The notes under the pieces are model-generated. The model was not told the DNA's origin and ran no database searches. It saw nothing but the letters and a program-made list of their open reading frames with translations. Of a stretch of DNA of 64,000 bases, positions 11,295-20,174 are shown piece by piece; positions within the stretch are counted from its first letter, which is position 1; the number at the start of each line of letters is the position of its first letter. The position numbers and the translations under genes are program-made. Location: NCBI RefSeq assembly GCF_031450785.1, contig NZ_JARTWB010000002.1, positions 1,612,001 through 1,676,000 of the forward strand, read 5' to 3'. The DNA is from Caballeronia sp. LZ062 (GTDB lineage: Bacteria; Pseudomonadota; Gammaproteobacteria; Burkholderiales; Burkholderiaceae).

Positions 11295-14200
11295 ATGCAC
11301 ACGGTAGTTCTCGGCTGGTTCGGTGCATCAGTCGTCTGGTTTCTCGCTCTCTTCTGGCGCGTCGTCAAATCGGCGCTGCCGGGCGGCGCGGGGCTGCGCG
11401 GTCCCGGCACGATCCGGCTGTGGCTCGGTTTCTTTTGCGTACTGCTGTCGAGCGCGACGCTGGAAGGCGCGCTCGCCGGCGCGGTGGAGGCGCAGGACAA
11501 CGTCAATCGCTGCGGCCGCGCGCTCGCGGGGGCGCTCGCCGGACTCGCGCATGCGCCCGGGGCCATCGCCATCGCGGCCCTGATGTTTGCGATCAGTCTG
11601 CCGTGGCTCATCGAATTCAGCTGGCGTTCGGTGCTCGCGTGGGCTGACGAAGCGTTCGGCTTCGGACTGCCGCAAAGCTGGCTCACGCCGCGCGAAGACG
11701 CCGAACGGGATTCGCGCTCGCGGGAGCCTGCGCGGGCCAAGTCGGGCGCGAAGCGAAGTGCAAAGCCGAGCGAAGAGCCGAGCGGAATGCGTTGGCGCAA
11801 GCGTCGCACGCGAGACACGCCGGCCGCCGAAGTGCCGATGCGAGGCATTCGGGGCGAACGGTTCGATGCGATGGCGTCCCGCACGTCGCCGGACGAGCCG
11901 ACGCTCGGCATGCCTACCGGCCAGCGCAGCGGACGTTATCAGCGACCGACGCCGTGGCGTCCGCCTGCAACGACCGGGCGCGTCGCCAAGGGCGCGGAGG
12001 CTTCGGCCGCGAGCATCGCGGCGACCGCGGAAGCGTACTCGCGACGCCCGGCGTTCGAGCGCGCGGGCACGCCTGTTTCCACTTTCGTCGAGCCCGTTGC
12101 GCCGGACGGATGGTTGAACTCGCTTTCGACGGCAGCGGCGGCGTTGGGATCGACGACTTCGGCCGTGAGGACCGCTCCCGGCGCTTCGCCACGCAGTGAA
12201 GCCGCCACGACAGCCCAACGGTCACATGCACGGTCGCCGTCGCCGTCCCCGGCCCCGGCTTCCACGGCTACGAACAGCGCGGGCCAGCGGTCGTCGGCCA
12301 TGCCGGCGCGCGCTGCCGTGTCCGCGAGCGGTTCGGCTTCTGCGCCGGCGAACGGCATCGCGCCGAGCAGACCGGCTCCGGTCTCCGTTTCGACGTCGAT
12401 TCAGACATCGCGCCCTCCAGTGAGGCGCCCGTTGCCGACGGAGATGACCGGCGATGGCCGCTCGTCCGCCTTTGCGCCGCCAGCGTTCTCGCGTCCGCCT
12501 TCGCCGCCCGTCCCGCCACCGGCACCCGACGCCATTCAGGCGACGCTGCGCTCCATCGAGGAGAAAGCGGCGCTCTGGACGTCGCTTGCCGGCGCGAGTC
12601 TCGCACGCCATCACGAGGCGCAGGCTTCGCCCGCGAACGATGGGGCTTCGGCGGCCGCGGCGGCTTCGGAGCGCGTTAGCGCGGAGTCCGCGACTTCGGC
12701 CGCGAATCCGTGGCTCGCAGGCGATCGCGAGCGTCATTCAGTCCGGCCCGAGGCCGTGGCGCCCCCGGGATTCGCCGCCGTGCCAATGCCCGACGCCGTT
12801 GAACCGACCCTTGCTCCCGCCGAAGACAGCGCGCGGTCGAACGCACCTGTCGAAACATCGCCGGATGCTTCCGGAACGGGCCTGCAACAAGTCGCGACGG
12901 CGCGAATCGATGCCATGCCGGGTACGGCTTCGGCCTCGCCGCAAGACGAGCTTGTACAGGCACCGAACGCGTCGCTGCTAACCCCGGACGCGGGTGCGAA
13001 CGTTCAACGCCGGGCGGAATCGGACGCAGCGTCGGCGCCGCGCGCCGACGCACTCTCGGCAATAGGTTCGCGCGCGCAGCAAGCCGAAGCGCTGAGTACC
13101 GATGATGCATCAGGTGCGACTTCGGAGGCTGGCGAAGACGCCCTACTCCAAGCGAGCACGGTGCCGCACACGGGTTCCGTGGATACCCATGTGTCGATGC
13201 CGGTGACGCCGGAAGAAGGCGCGAATGGTCAGCGTGAACCAGGCACGCACACGGACGTTGTGTCGACTTCCGGCGCCTTTCCCGCAGACCTTCAGCCGAT
13301 GCCGCAGACGGTACCGCTAGGTACACAAGACGCAACGCAGTCAGGCCCGGAGGATCGCGAGGAGGCGTCCGCAGAGTCCAATACCGACTCGACCCCGGCG
13401 TTGGCCTCGCGTCTGCCACAAACGGAGCCTGCTAGCACGGTTGAGGCTCCGCCCGCTGGCTGGGAACCCGCCGCAGACAGTCAACGCGTCACCCATGTAG
13501 ACGCATTGCAAGCTGACGAGGCACACGCTGAGGCCCTGCCGCGCGGCGTCGCCGCGTCGCCGATAGAACACGCGATTACATCGCAGAAAGACGTCGACGC
13601 TGTCGCTGCGACCGCTGTAACGAGCGAGTCAGACGCAGCAACCGAGCGTCTGGCGGCACACGGTCCGATGTCTGGGGGGATCGCGGCCAGCACGATCATG
13701 AACGTCGCGCAGGTGCAGGCTGAACCGCAAGCTTCGACCGGCGCGCAAAGCCAGAACTGGCAGGCCACGTCTGCAACGGGCGACGTCCCTGAGACGGCGG
13801 CAACGCCCGAAACGCACGTTTACGTCGAACGTGAGCCGCTCCCCCAATCGTCCTCGATGAAGGAAACGCCGGCAAACGACCCCGCGCTTCCCGGCATGGA
13901 CACAATTGCAACACCTGGCACGGACGCAAGCACACAACACAGCGAGTCCGCGTTCAACCTAGGAGCGTCAAGAGACGACTGGCGGCTCACGCCGCCAACG
14001 ACTACGAGCGCACAACCCGTCCAACCGGAACCGCGCAGCGCAATCGACCTGCCGGCCTATCCGTTCGATGCCGCCCCGATCCTCCCTCCGCCGTTGCCGC
14101 GCGCGCTCTCGGAGCCGGCCACACACGCGCCGGCCTCGGAGGACACACCGCCCTGGCTCGACCACGAGCCGCCGGCCTTGCGTGCGTTCGACACGCCGCC

Positions 14201-15881
14201 CGCGTTCGACACGCCGCCCCCGTTCGACGCGCACCCGGCGCGCGCACCCATCGACGAGCCCCGCCCCGCCGCAGCCCCCGCTCCAGCCGCCGCGGCTACT
14301 CCGTCCGCCGCGCCCGCTCCAGCCGTCGCGCCCGAGCCGCGACAACCGCTGCGCGGCTTCACGCCGACCGAGTTCGAATTTCACGCGCCGCAGGCGTCGG
14401 CGGTGGAGTTGCCGACGCTCGATCTGCTCGAACCCGCGTCCGACGAAGTGGAGCCCGTCTCCGAGGAACGCCTCGCCGACACCGGACAGCTGATCGAGCA
14501 GCGCCTGCAGGAGTTCAAGGTGCCGGTAACGGTGGTCGGCGCGTCGGCGGGTCCGGTCATCACGCGCTTCGAAGTGGAACCGGCGCTCGGCGTGCGCGGC
14601 AGCCAGATCGTCGGCCTGATGAAAGACCTGTCGCGCGGGCTCGGGCTCACGTCGATACGCGTGGTCGAGACGATTCCCGGCAAAACCTGCATGGGCCTCG
14701 AACTGCCCAACGCCCGCCGGCAGATGATCCGCCTCTCCGAGATTCTCGAAGACGACGTGTATCGCGCGTCGAAGTCGAACCTGACGATTGCGATGGGCAA
14801 GGACATCGTCGGCAATCCGGTGGTGACCGATCTCGCGAAAGCGCCGCACATGCTCGTCGCGGGCACGACCGGCTCGGGCAAATCCGTCGCCATCAACGCG
14901 ATGATCCTCTCGCTGCTCTTCAAGGCCAAGCCGGAGGACGTGCGCCTCATCATGATCGACCCGAAGATGCTGGAGCTGTCCGTCTACGAGGGCATTCCGC
15001 ATCTGCTGGCGCCGGTCGTGACCGACATGAAGCTGGCATCGAACGCGCTGAACTGGTGCGTCGGCGAGATGGAGAAGCGTTATCGGCTGATGTCGGCGGT
15101 GGGCGTGCGCAATCTGCAAGGCTTCAATCAGAAGGTGCGCAACACCGAAGCCGCGGGCAAGAAGCTCACGAACCCGTTCTCGCTGACGCCGGACGCGCCG
15201 GAGCCGCTCTCGACGCTGCCGCTGATCGTCGTCGTCATCGACGAACTGGCGGATCTGATGATGGTTGCCGGCAAGCAGATCGAGCAGTTGATCGCGCGGC
15301 TCGCGCAAAAGGCGCGCGCCGCCGGCATCCACCTGATTCTCGCCACGCAGCGGCCGTCGGTGGACGTCATCACCGGCCTCATCAAGGCGAACATCCCGAC
15401 GCGCGTGGCGTTCCAGGTCTCTTCGAAGATCGATTCGCGCACGATTCTCGACCAGATGGGCGCGGAATCGCTGCTCGGCGCGGGCGACATGCTGTTTCTC
15501 CCGCCCGGGACCGGCTATCCGCAGCGCGTGCACGGCGCGTTCGTGGCCGACGACGAAGTGCATCGCGTGGTCGAGTATCTGAAGCAATTCGGGGAGCCGG
15601 AGTACGAGGAAGGCATTCTGTCCGGGCCGACGCCCGAGGGCGGCTCGCAGGATCTCTTCGGCGAAACGCCCGACGCGGAAGCCGATCCGCTTTACGACGA
15701 AGCCGTGGCGTTCGTCGTGCGCACGCGGCGCGCGTCCATTTCGTCGGTTCAGCGGCAGTTGCGCATCGGCTATAACCGCGCCGCGCGCCTCGTCGAGCAA
15801 ATGGAAGCGGCCGGGCTCGTCTCGCCGATGGGCAGCAACGGCAACCGCGAAGTGCTCGCGCCGCCCGGCCCGGCCGACTGA
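11295..15881 (+). CDS. ftsK: Large FtsK/SpoIIIE-family DNA translocase with very long linker
   Basis: A 1528-residue DNA translocase, about 200 residues longer than E. coli FtsK. Residues 1-130 hold a membrane anchor with about three to four hydrophobic segments. Residues about 140-1050 are a low-complexity Ala/Ser/Thr/Pro/Glu-rich linker, presumably disordered. The motor follows: an alpha domain with [21 protein letters not shown], Walker A GTTGSGKS at 1190-1197, and Walker B in [15 protein letters not shown]-terminal winged-helix gamma domain ([22 protein letters not shown]) would read KOPS sites. Burkholderiaceae often carry two FtsK-type proteins; I infer this is the longer one. It would couple chromosome-terminus segregation to division at the septum. 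Convergent with the CorA-family gene. Confidence 0.92.
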   Translation: MHTVVLGWFGASVVWFLALFWRVVKSALPGGAGLRGPGTIRLWLGFFCVLLSSATLEGALAGAVEAQDNVNRCGRALAGALAGLAHAPGAIAIAALMFAISLPWLIEFSWRSVLAWADEAFGFGLPQSWLTPREDAERDSRSREPARAKSGAKRSAKPSEEPSGMRWRKRRTRDTPAAEVPMRGIRGERFDAMASRTSPDEPTLGMPTGQRSGRYQRPTPWRPPATTGRVAKGAEASAASIAATAEAYSRRPAFERAGTPVSTFVEPVAPDGWLNSLSTAAAALGSTTSAVRTAPGASPRSEAATTAQRSHARSPSPSPAPASTATNSAGQRSSAMPARAAVSASGSASAPANGIAPSRPAPVSVSTSIQTSRPPVRRPLPTEMTGDGRSSAFAPPAFSRPPSPPVPPPAPDAIQATLRSIEEKAALWTSLAGASLARHHEAQASPANDGASAAAAASERVSAESATSAANPWLAGDRERHSVRPEAVAPPGFAAVPMPDAVEPTLAPAEDSARSNAPVETSPDASGTGLQQVATARIDAMPGTASASPQDELVQAPNASLLTPDAGANVQRRAESDAASAPRADALSAIGSRAQQAEALSTDDASGATSEAGEDALLQASTVPHTGSVDTHVSMPVTPEEGANGQREPGTHTDVVSTSGAFPADLQPMPQTVPLGTQDATQSGPEDREEASAESNTDSTPALASRLPQTEPASTVEAPPAGWEPAADSQRVTHVDALQADEAHAEALPRGVAASPIEHAITSQKDVDAVAATAVTSESDAATERLAAHGPMSGGIAASTIMNVAQVQAEPQASTGAQSQNWQATSATGDVPETAATPETHVYVEREPLPQSSSMKETPANDPALPGMDTIATPGTDASTQHSESAFNLGASRDDWRLTPPTTTSAQPVQPEPRSAIDLPAYPFDAAPILPPPLPRALSEPATHAPASEDTPPWLDHEPPALRAFDTPPAFDTPPPFDAHPARAPIDEPRPAAAPAPAAAATPSAAPAPAVAPEPRQPLRGFTPTEFEFHAPQASAVELPTLDLLEPASDEVEPVSEERLADTGQLIEQRLQEFKVPVTVVGASAGPVITRFEVEPALGVRGSQIVGLMKDLSRGLGLTSIRVVETIPGKTCMGLELPNARRQMIRLSEILEDDVYRASKSNLTIAMGKDIVGNPVVTDLAKAPHMLVAGTTGSGKSVAINAMILSLLFKAKPEDVRLIMIDPKMLELSVYEGIPHLLAPVVTDMKLASNALNWCVGEMEKRYRLMSAVGVRNLQGFNQKVRNTEAAGKKLTNPFSLTPDAPEPLSTLPLIVVVIDELADLMMVAGKQIEQLIARLAQKARAAGIHLILATQRPSVDVITGLIKANIPTRVAFQVSSKIDSRTILDQMGAESLLGAGDMLFLPPGTGYPQRVHGAFVADDEVHRVVEYLKQFGEPEYEEGILSGPTPEGGSQDLFGETPDAEADPLYDEAVAFVVRTRRASISSVQRQLRIGYNRAARLVEQMEAAGLVSPMGSNGNREVLAPPGPAD
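14184..14236 (+). repeat. Short tandem repeat in the ftsK linker
   Basis: An 18-base unit (GCGTTCGACACGCCGCCC) occurs twice in a row, followed by a degenerate third copy. It encodes the FDTPP(A/P) peptide repeat. It lies just before the motor domain, in the proline-rich end of the linker. Confidence 0.7.
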
Positions 15882-15898
15882 GCATTCAGCTCACCGCC

Positions 15899-16954
15899 TC
15901 ACCATACGCGCAGCTTGCGCAAGAGGAAGATCGTGATGGCGGCGCAGCCCGCCATCACGCCGATGACAATCCAGAAGGAGTCGGGATTGTGCGTGCCCGG
16001 CAAGCCCGCCACGTTCATGCCGAAGATGCCGGTGAGGAGCGTCGCGGGCATCAGCAGCGCGGACATGATCGCAAGCCACAACAGCTTGCGGTTGATGTCT
16101 TCCGAGAGCAGCGCGGCGATTTCGTCCTGTAACAGCTTGGCGCGCTCGTAAAGCCCTTCGAGTCCGGCGCCCAGACCGTTCAGCACCTGAATGGCCTGCA
16201 CGAGCGCCTCCATCGAACGCGGCTCGGCCCATTCCAGTCGACGCGTGACGAGTTGCGTCAGCGCGTTGCGCTCCGGGTCGATGAAACGCTTGACCTCGAC
16301 CAGCCTGCGTCGCACGTCGCCCAGATGCGCGCGCCAGTTGCCTTGGCCGTTTTCGAGCACGCCCTCCTCCACGTCGTCGAGCCGGTCGCCGATATCGTCG
16401 ATGCGATCCGCGAAGGTTTCGTTGAGCGCGCGGATCAGGCCCGCGAAGAGATCGACGGTATCGCGAAACGTCGCTCCTTCGAGCACGGCGTGGCGCAGAC
16501 GGTCGGTCGATTGCAGCGGCCGCGCCCGCACCGTGATCATGCGGTGGCGGTCCACATAAAAGCGCAGCGCGCTCGTCGCGCGATTGACCTCGCGCACGCC
16601 GGGCAGCGCGGCCTCCGGTGCGGCGGCCACCAGTTCGAGATCGGCGACGACGCCGTACACGAAGTTCGCGCCCATGTGCACGCGCGGCCGCTTGTCCTCG
16701 CCGTTCAGGAACTCGCGGGCGACATCCGGCATCGACGTGACGCCTTCGAGCCAGCTTTCGACCGTGTCGTCGTTTGCCGAGAGATGCAGCCAGGTGAATC
16801 CGTCGCCCGCCACGGCCCGCCGCGCTTCTTCCCATGAAAGCCGCAGCGCGTCGCCGCCGGCGAAGTCGAACGCGCTGATGAATCCCGGCGGCGCCGGTTC
16901 GTCATGACCGGTGCGCGTGCGCCCGGCCGGGTCTTGTGTGCGGGTCGTATCCAA
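15899..16954 (-). CDS. zntB: CorA-family zinc transporter, ZntB-like
   Basis: A 351-residue inner-membrane divalent cation transporter. A long cytoplasmic N-terminal domain leads into a helical funnel (residues about 160-285) and two C-terminal transmembrane helices. The first helix ends with the CorA signature GMN, in TGIFGMNVAGLPG. The loop and helix content match ZntB (GMN with GLPGT downstream) better than CorA proper. ZntB is described as a zinc transporter working with a proton gradient; the substrate here is inferred. An ATG at the very start is preceded by no strong ribosome-binding site, but the length suits the family. Confidence 0.85.
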   Translation of the reverse strand: MDTTRTQDPAGRTRTGHDEPAPPGFISAFDFAGGDALRLSWEEARRAVAGDGFTWLHLSANDDTVESWLEGVTSMPDVAREFLNGEDKRPRVHMGANFVYGVVADLELVAAAPEAALPGVREVNRATSALRFYVDRHRMITVRARPLQSTDRLRHAVLEGATFRDTVDLFAGLIRALNETFADRIDDIGDRLDDVEEGVLENGQGNWRAHLGDVRRRLVEVKRFIDPERNALTQLVTRRLEWAEPRSMEALVQAIQVLNGLGAGLEGLYERAKLLQDEIAALLSEDINRKLLWLAIMSALLMPATLLTGIFGMNVAGLPGTHNPDSFWIVIGVMAGCAAITIFLLRKLRVW

Positions 16955-17070
16955 TGTTGCGTTCCTGGTGTTGCGACAATTTGCTGCCTTACGATTTCAT
17001 CGGGACACCTTTCGATTCCCGATCGACGAATCATGGCGGCACGCCCGAAGCAAGCCGCCCGTCAATCGTA

Positions 17071-17610
17071 CTAGAACTCGTAGCGTCCCAAGAAGAAGGC
17101 GACGTCGCCGTCGTTCAGGCCGGGCAGGCGCGGAATCAGCGTGCCCATCAACGAAACGCGCTTGTAGCGGATCGAACCGATGGGAAAGGCAAGCGGCAAC
17201 GGGAAATAATGCGCGACGTCGCTGCGCGCGGTGAAGCCCGCGAAAAAGCCGCCGCCGACTTGCAAGCCGCCCAGTACAGGCTTCGTGAACCACTGCCGCG
17301 CATAGCCGGCGATCGGCTCGAAGTTGTGATGCGAGTCGGAGAATGCGAAGGCGAAGAGCGCGTCCTCGTTACCGTCGGCATCGGTCCAGTGCTTGCCCGC
17401 GCCGCCGCCGTACGACCACGGATTCAGTTCCTTGCGATCCGTATAGCCGTCGATGTGCCAGCCGTAGCCCGTGATGTACAGATCCCAAGTGCCGTCGTGC
17501 GCGACGCGCATCACACGCTCGCACGCCGACGACATCCAGTCCCGCTTGAAATCGCATTGCCCCTCGTCCGCGTACGCCGCGAACGGAGTGGTGAAACAGA
17601 CGCTTAGCAA
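17071..17610 (-). CDS. pagP: Lipid A palmitoyltransferase PagP, N-terminus out of frame (signal peptide disrupted)
   Basis: The mature part is a full PagP outer-membrane beta barrel. WDLYITGYGWHIDGY carries the catalytic histidine, and FSDSHHNFEPIAGYARQW carries the Asp/Ser pair (E. coli H33, D76, S77). The C-terminus ends in GRYEF, a barrel end with a terminal aromatic. The enzyme moves palmitate from phospholipid to lipid A. In this frame the only initiator is a TTG at 17610, which would leave a truncated, uncharged leader. A good ATG at 17650 lies in another frame, separated by a run of nine A (minus strand). With eight A the product would begin MTKKRAVRAVK followed by IWLLSVCFTTPFAAYA, an ideal signal peptide. 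So the gene is either switched off by slippage, expressed by slippage, or mis-sequenced. The upstream neighbour on the same strand is a lactonase gene. Confidence 0.85.
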   Translation of the reverse strand: MLSVCFTTPFAAYADEGQCDFKRDWMSSACERVMRVAHDGTWDLYITGYGWHIDGYTDRKELNPWSYGGGAGKHWTDADGNEDALFAFAFSDSHHNFEPIAGYARQWFTKPVLGGLQVGGGFFAGFTARSDVAHYFPLPLAFPIGSIRYKRVSLMGTLIPRLPGLNDGDVAFFLGRYEF

Positions 17611-17636
17611 CCAAATCTTGACCGCCCTGACCGCTC

Positions 17637-17645
17637 TTTTTTTTT
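17637..17645 (-). repeat. Poly(A)9 homopolymer at the 5' end of pagP
   Basis: Nine consecutive T on the plus strand, read as nine A three codons into pagP on the minus strand. It lies between the ATG (17650) and the codons of the signal peptide core. It is the exact place where a one-base change decides whether start and mature protein are in frame. Confidence 0.9.
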
Positions 17646-17731
17646 GTCATTGTCGATGGACTGCGTGTCGCTGTGAAGGTGAGACGCCGCGGCGCCGTGC
17701 GACGAAGGCCGCGCGGCGCTTCGTCATGACG

Positions 17732-19072
17732 TCACGAAGGCGAGACGAACTTGAAATCGACCGGGGATCCGATCGACAACTCCTTGGGATCGGACGCCAG
17801 CTCGCCCGTCGCCGGATCGCGGCGGAAGAAATACGCGCTGTCGCTCTCCTGATTGCCGACGACGAGCCAGCGCCCGGTCGGGTCGATGGCAAACTCGCGC
17901 GGCGTCTTGCCGAGCGTCGGATAGCGTTTGAGCAGCTTCAGATGACCGTTCGCGGGATCGACGGCAAAGGCGACCAGCTGGTTTGCGTCGCCGCGATTGG
18001 TCGCGTACAGGAAGCGCCCGTCCGGCGACAAATGCAGCGCGCCGCCGCCTATCTTGCCCTTGGCGCCCGGCGCGGTCATCGGCACGGATTGGGCTTCGGT
18101 GAGCTTGCCGTCCGCGTAGTTGAAGACGAGCACGGACGCGTTCAGTTCGGTCGTCGCATAGGCATGCTTGCCGCTTGAGTCGAAGATCAGATGGCGCGGG
18201 CCGGAACCCGGCTTGACCTGGGTGTAGCGCGCCTCGGTCGGGCCGAAGAGACCGCGGCTGCCGTCTGGCGTATAGCGATAGCTGAACAGCTTGTCCACGC
18301 CCAGGTCCTGCGCGAAAAGATACTTGCCGTCCGGCGAGAAGACCGTCGAATGCACATGCGAGTTGTCCTGCCTGCCCTTCACCGGCCCGCTGCCTTCGTG
18401 ATGCACGGTGAGCACGGACGTGCCGACGTGTCCATCGGCCGAAAGCGGAAAGACCGCGAAGCTGCCGCCGGGATTCGCCGCGACCGAATAGTTGGCGGTG
18501 AGCAGATATTTCCCGTCGGGTGAGATAGCGAGATAGCACGGATCGTTGCCGTCCGACGACACGCGGTTCAGAAAGCTCAATTGTCCGCTCGCGCGATCGA
18601 AGCGAAACGCGCTCACGCCGCCGCGCTGCGACGCCGGGCCGTTGTCGCCGGGCAGCTCGTTCACCGCGTAGACGTAGTTGCGATCGCCGCTGACGACGAG
18701 ATACGACGGATTCACCGTCTGCGCCGACGCGATGCGCGTCAGCTCGCCGTTGCCGGCATCGAAACGGTAGACGTAGATGCCTTCACTTTTGCCGCTGCCG
18801 GTGTACGTGCCGATAAGCAGATCGAAGACATCGCCCGGCTTCGCGCTCGTCGCTGCCGTACCGCTCGCGGCGGTGGCGGGCGGCGTGGCGTTTCCGGGCG
18901 TCTGCGCGAACGACTGCGCGGCGGCAAGCGACAGCATCAGCGCGACGCGTCTCGCCCAGCGCGCCGGCTGCGCGCGCGTCGGTTCGATGATGCGCGCGGG
19001 CCACGGGCGAGAGAGCTGGCGCGGCGTTTGCAACGGCGCACGCATCGCGGCGCGGGAACGGCTCGATTGCAT
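17732..19072 (-). CDS. Exported lactonase-family beta-propeller protein
   Basis: A 446-residue protein with a long basic leader and a hydrophobic segment (VALMLSLAAAQSFAQ) consistent with export. A seven-bladed propeller of the lactonase family follows, starting FDLLIGTYTGSGKSEGIYVY. Repeated blade motifs include SYLVVSGDRNYVYAVNE, YLAISPDGKYLLTANY and FSPDGKYLFAQDLG. Family members include 6-phosphogluconolactonase (YbhE type), but the signal peptide argues against a cytoplasmic pentose-phosphate role. Another periplasmic lactone is more likely, substrate unknown. The start at 19072 is supported by a strong GAGGAGG ribosome-binding site. pagP follows after about 80 bp. Confidence 0.82.
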   Translation of the reverse strand: MQSSRSRAAMRAPLQTPRQLSRPWPARIIEPTRAQPARWARRVALMLSLAAAQSFAQTPGNATPPATAASGTAATSAKPGDVFDLLIGTYTGSGKSEGIYVYRFDAGNGELTRIASAQTVNPSYLVVSGDRNYVYAVNELPGDNGPASQRGGVSAFRFDRASGQLSFLNRVSSDGNDPCYLAISPDGKYLLTANYSVAANPGGSFAVFPLSADGHVGTSVLTVHHEGSGPVKGRQDNSHVHSTVFSPDGKYLFAQDLGVDKLFSYRYTPDGSRGLFGPTEARYTQVKPGSGPRHLIFDSSGKHAYATTELNASVLVFNYADGKLTEAQSVPMTAPGAKGKIGGGALHLSPDGRFLYATNRGDANQLVAFAVDPANGHLKLLKRYPTLGKTPREFAIDPTGRWLVVGNQESDSAYFFRRDPATGELASDPKELSIGSPVDFKFVSPS

Positions 19073-19240
19073 GAGACCTCCTCATCGACTGTTTGCTGCG
19101 TGTTATGGATGCGACGCGCGTTGGCGTCGCGTGACCGGCGTGTGCGGCAGCAAGTTGCGGACCGTCGCACGAAGCCTCGCATCGCTTCCGCACGCGCCCG
19201 TCTGGCCACAGAACTCTAACCAACAAAAGGAGCTGATGCG

Positions 19241-19393
19241 ATGGACATCCACGTAAGCCTCGGGCCGCTCGTCTCGCTGATTGCGGGCATTCTTATTCTC
19301 GTCGTGCCGCGCCTTCTGAACTTCATCGTCGCGATCTACCTGATCGTCATTGGATTGATCGGGCTGTTCGGGATGGGCACGACACACTTGTGA
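19241..19393 (+). CDS. DUF3096 small membrane protein
   Basis: A 50-residue, almost entirely hydrophobic peptide, MDIHVSLGPLVSLIAGILI followed by a second helix (FIVAIYLIVIGLIGLFGMG). The two helices flank a VPRLLN turn, which is the DUF3096 pattern. It has a clear AAGGAG ribosome-binding site. Function is unknown. It is divergent from the lactonase gene. It is too short for most automated open-reading-frame cut-offs. Confidence 0.85.
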   Translation: MDIHVSLGPLVSLIAGILILVVPRLLNFIVAIYLIVIGLIGLFGMGTTHL

Positions 19394-19541
19394 CGCCGAT
19401 GCGCGTCCACGGTTCCGTTCGCCACGTTAGCCAAACGCGAAAAGCGCACCCGCGGGCAGAGCCGCGAAAGTGCGCATCGGAATGTGAAGGTGAAGCCTGC
19501 GCGCCATCGCGATGCGCGATGACGCGATGAGGCGATGACGT

Positions 19542-19790
19542 TCAGCCGTTTGCAAGCTGATCGAGTCGCAAGCGTCCTTGCAGCGAGAGCGCGCCGACCG
19601 ACAGGCCGCTCATGTCGAAGCTATAGCGGCTGAAACAACCGCGTTCGGTGAGAAAGGCCGCCGCTGTGTCCATTGCATTGCGGGAGAGGCCGAGGCGTTT
19701 GTGATCGAGAGGAAGCAAGCTGTCGCTGTCGCGCACGCGGCTCGCAGCGGAAAGAATGGCGATGCAGTCTGCTTTCGACGGATTGAGCAT
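19542..19790 (-). CDS. Hypothetical small protein
   Basis: 82 residues beginning MLNPSKADCIAILSAASRV. It is mixed alpha-like, with a single cysteine near the N-terminus and one in GCFSRYSF. The C-terminal part (MSGLSVGALSLQGRLRLDQL) is glycine/leucine-rich. No signal peptide or membrane segment is seen. I do not recognise a family. I accept it because composition and codon use look protein-like and the opposite-strand alternatives do not. A longer in-frame reading to 19916 looks spurious. Confidence 0.5.
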   Translation of the reverse strand: MLNPSKADCIAILSAASRVRDSDSLLPLDHKRLGLSRNAMDTAAAFLTERGCFSRYSFDMSGLSVGALSLQGRLRLDQLANG

Positions 19791-20174
19791 GATTATGTGT
19801 GTCCTCGAAACGCAAAACGACAAAGGGTGCCGGCCGCCCCGCAAAGCCGACGCAGGAAACGAAACCGACAGCGCGCGAGCTGCGCCCGGCTTGCGTTTAG
19901 CTTCCATTCTAAACATCAGCCGAAACTCAGTTCAACGGTTTCATCGGCGCTTGAATAGTGCTTTTCCGCCAACGCGGTGCGGCGCGCGGTCGCATCGCGT
20001 GAAGGCCGCATCGCGCGACGTTCGCCATGTGCGGGCCATGCGCCCGCTTTTCTGCTCGCCGGGAACGAATGCGGCAGAATGCGACGACATGGACGGGGCC
20101 GATCGAGCAGCCATGCCTTTCGACGACCGTCATGTCAACCGCGGCGCGCGAGCCGCCAGCACACCACGCCACTT
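19791..20174. other. Intergenic region with no recognised gene
   Basis: 384 bp between divergent genes (the small hypothetical and the GH15 gene). I see no convincing gene or hairpin; it probably holds both promoters. No clear -35/-10 pair stands out. Confidence 0.4.

Noticed and set aside
19441..19480. Hairpin GCGCAC ... GTGCGC between DUF3096 and the hypothetical gene
   Set aside because: Short arms, long loop and no T-run on either side.
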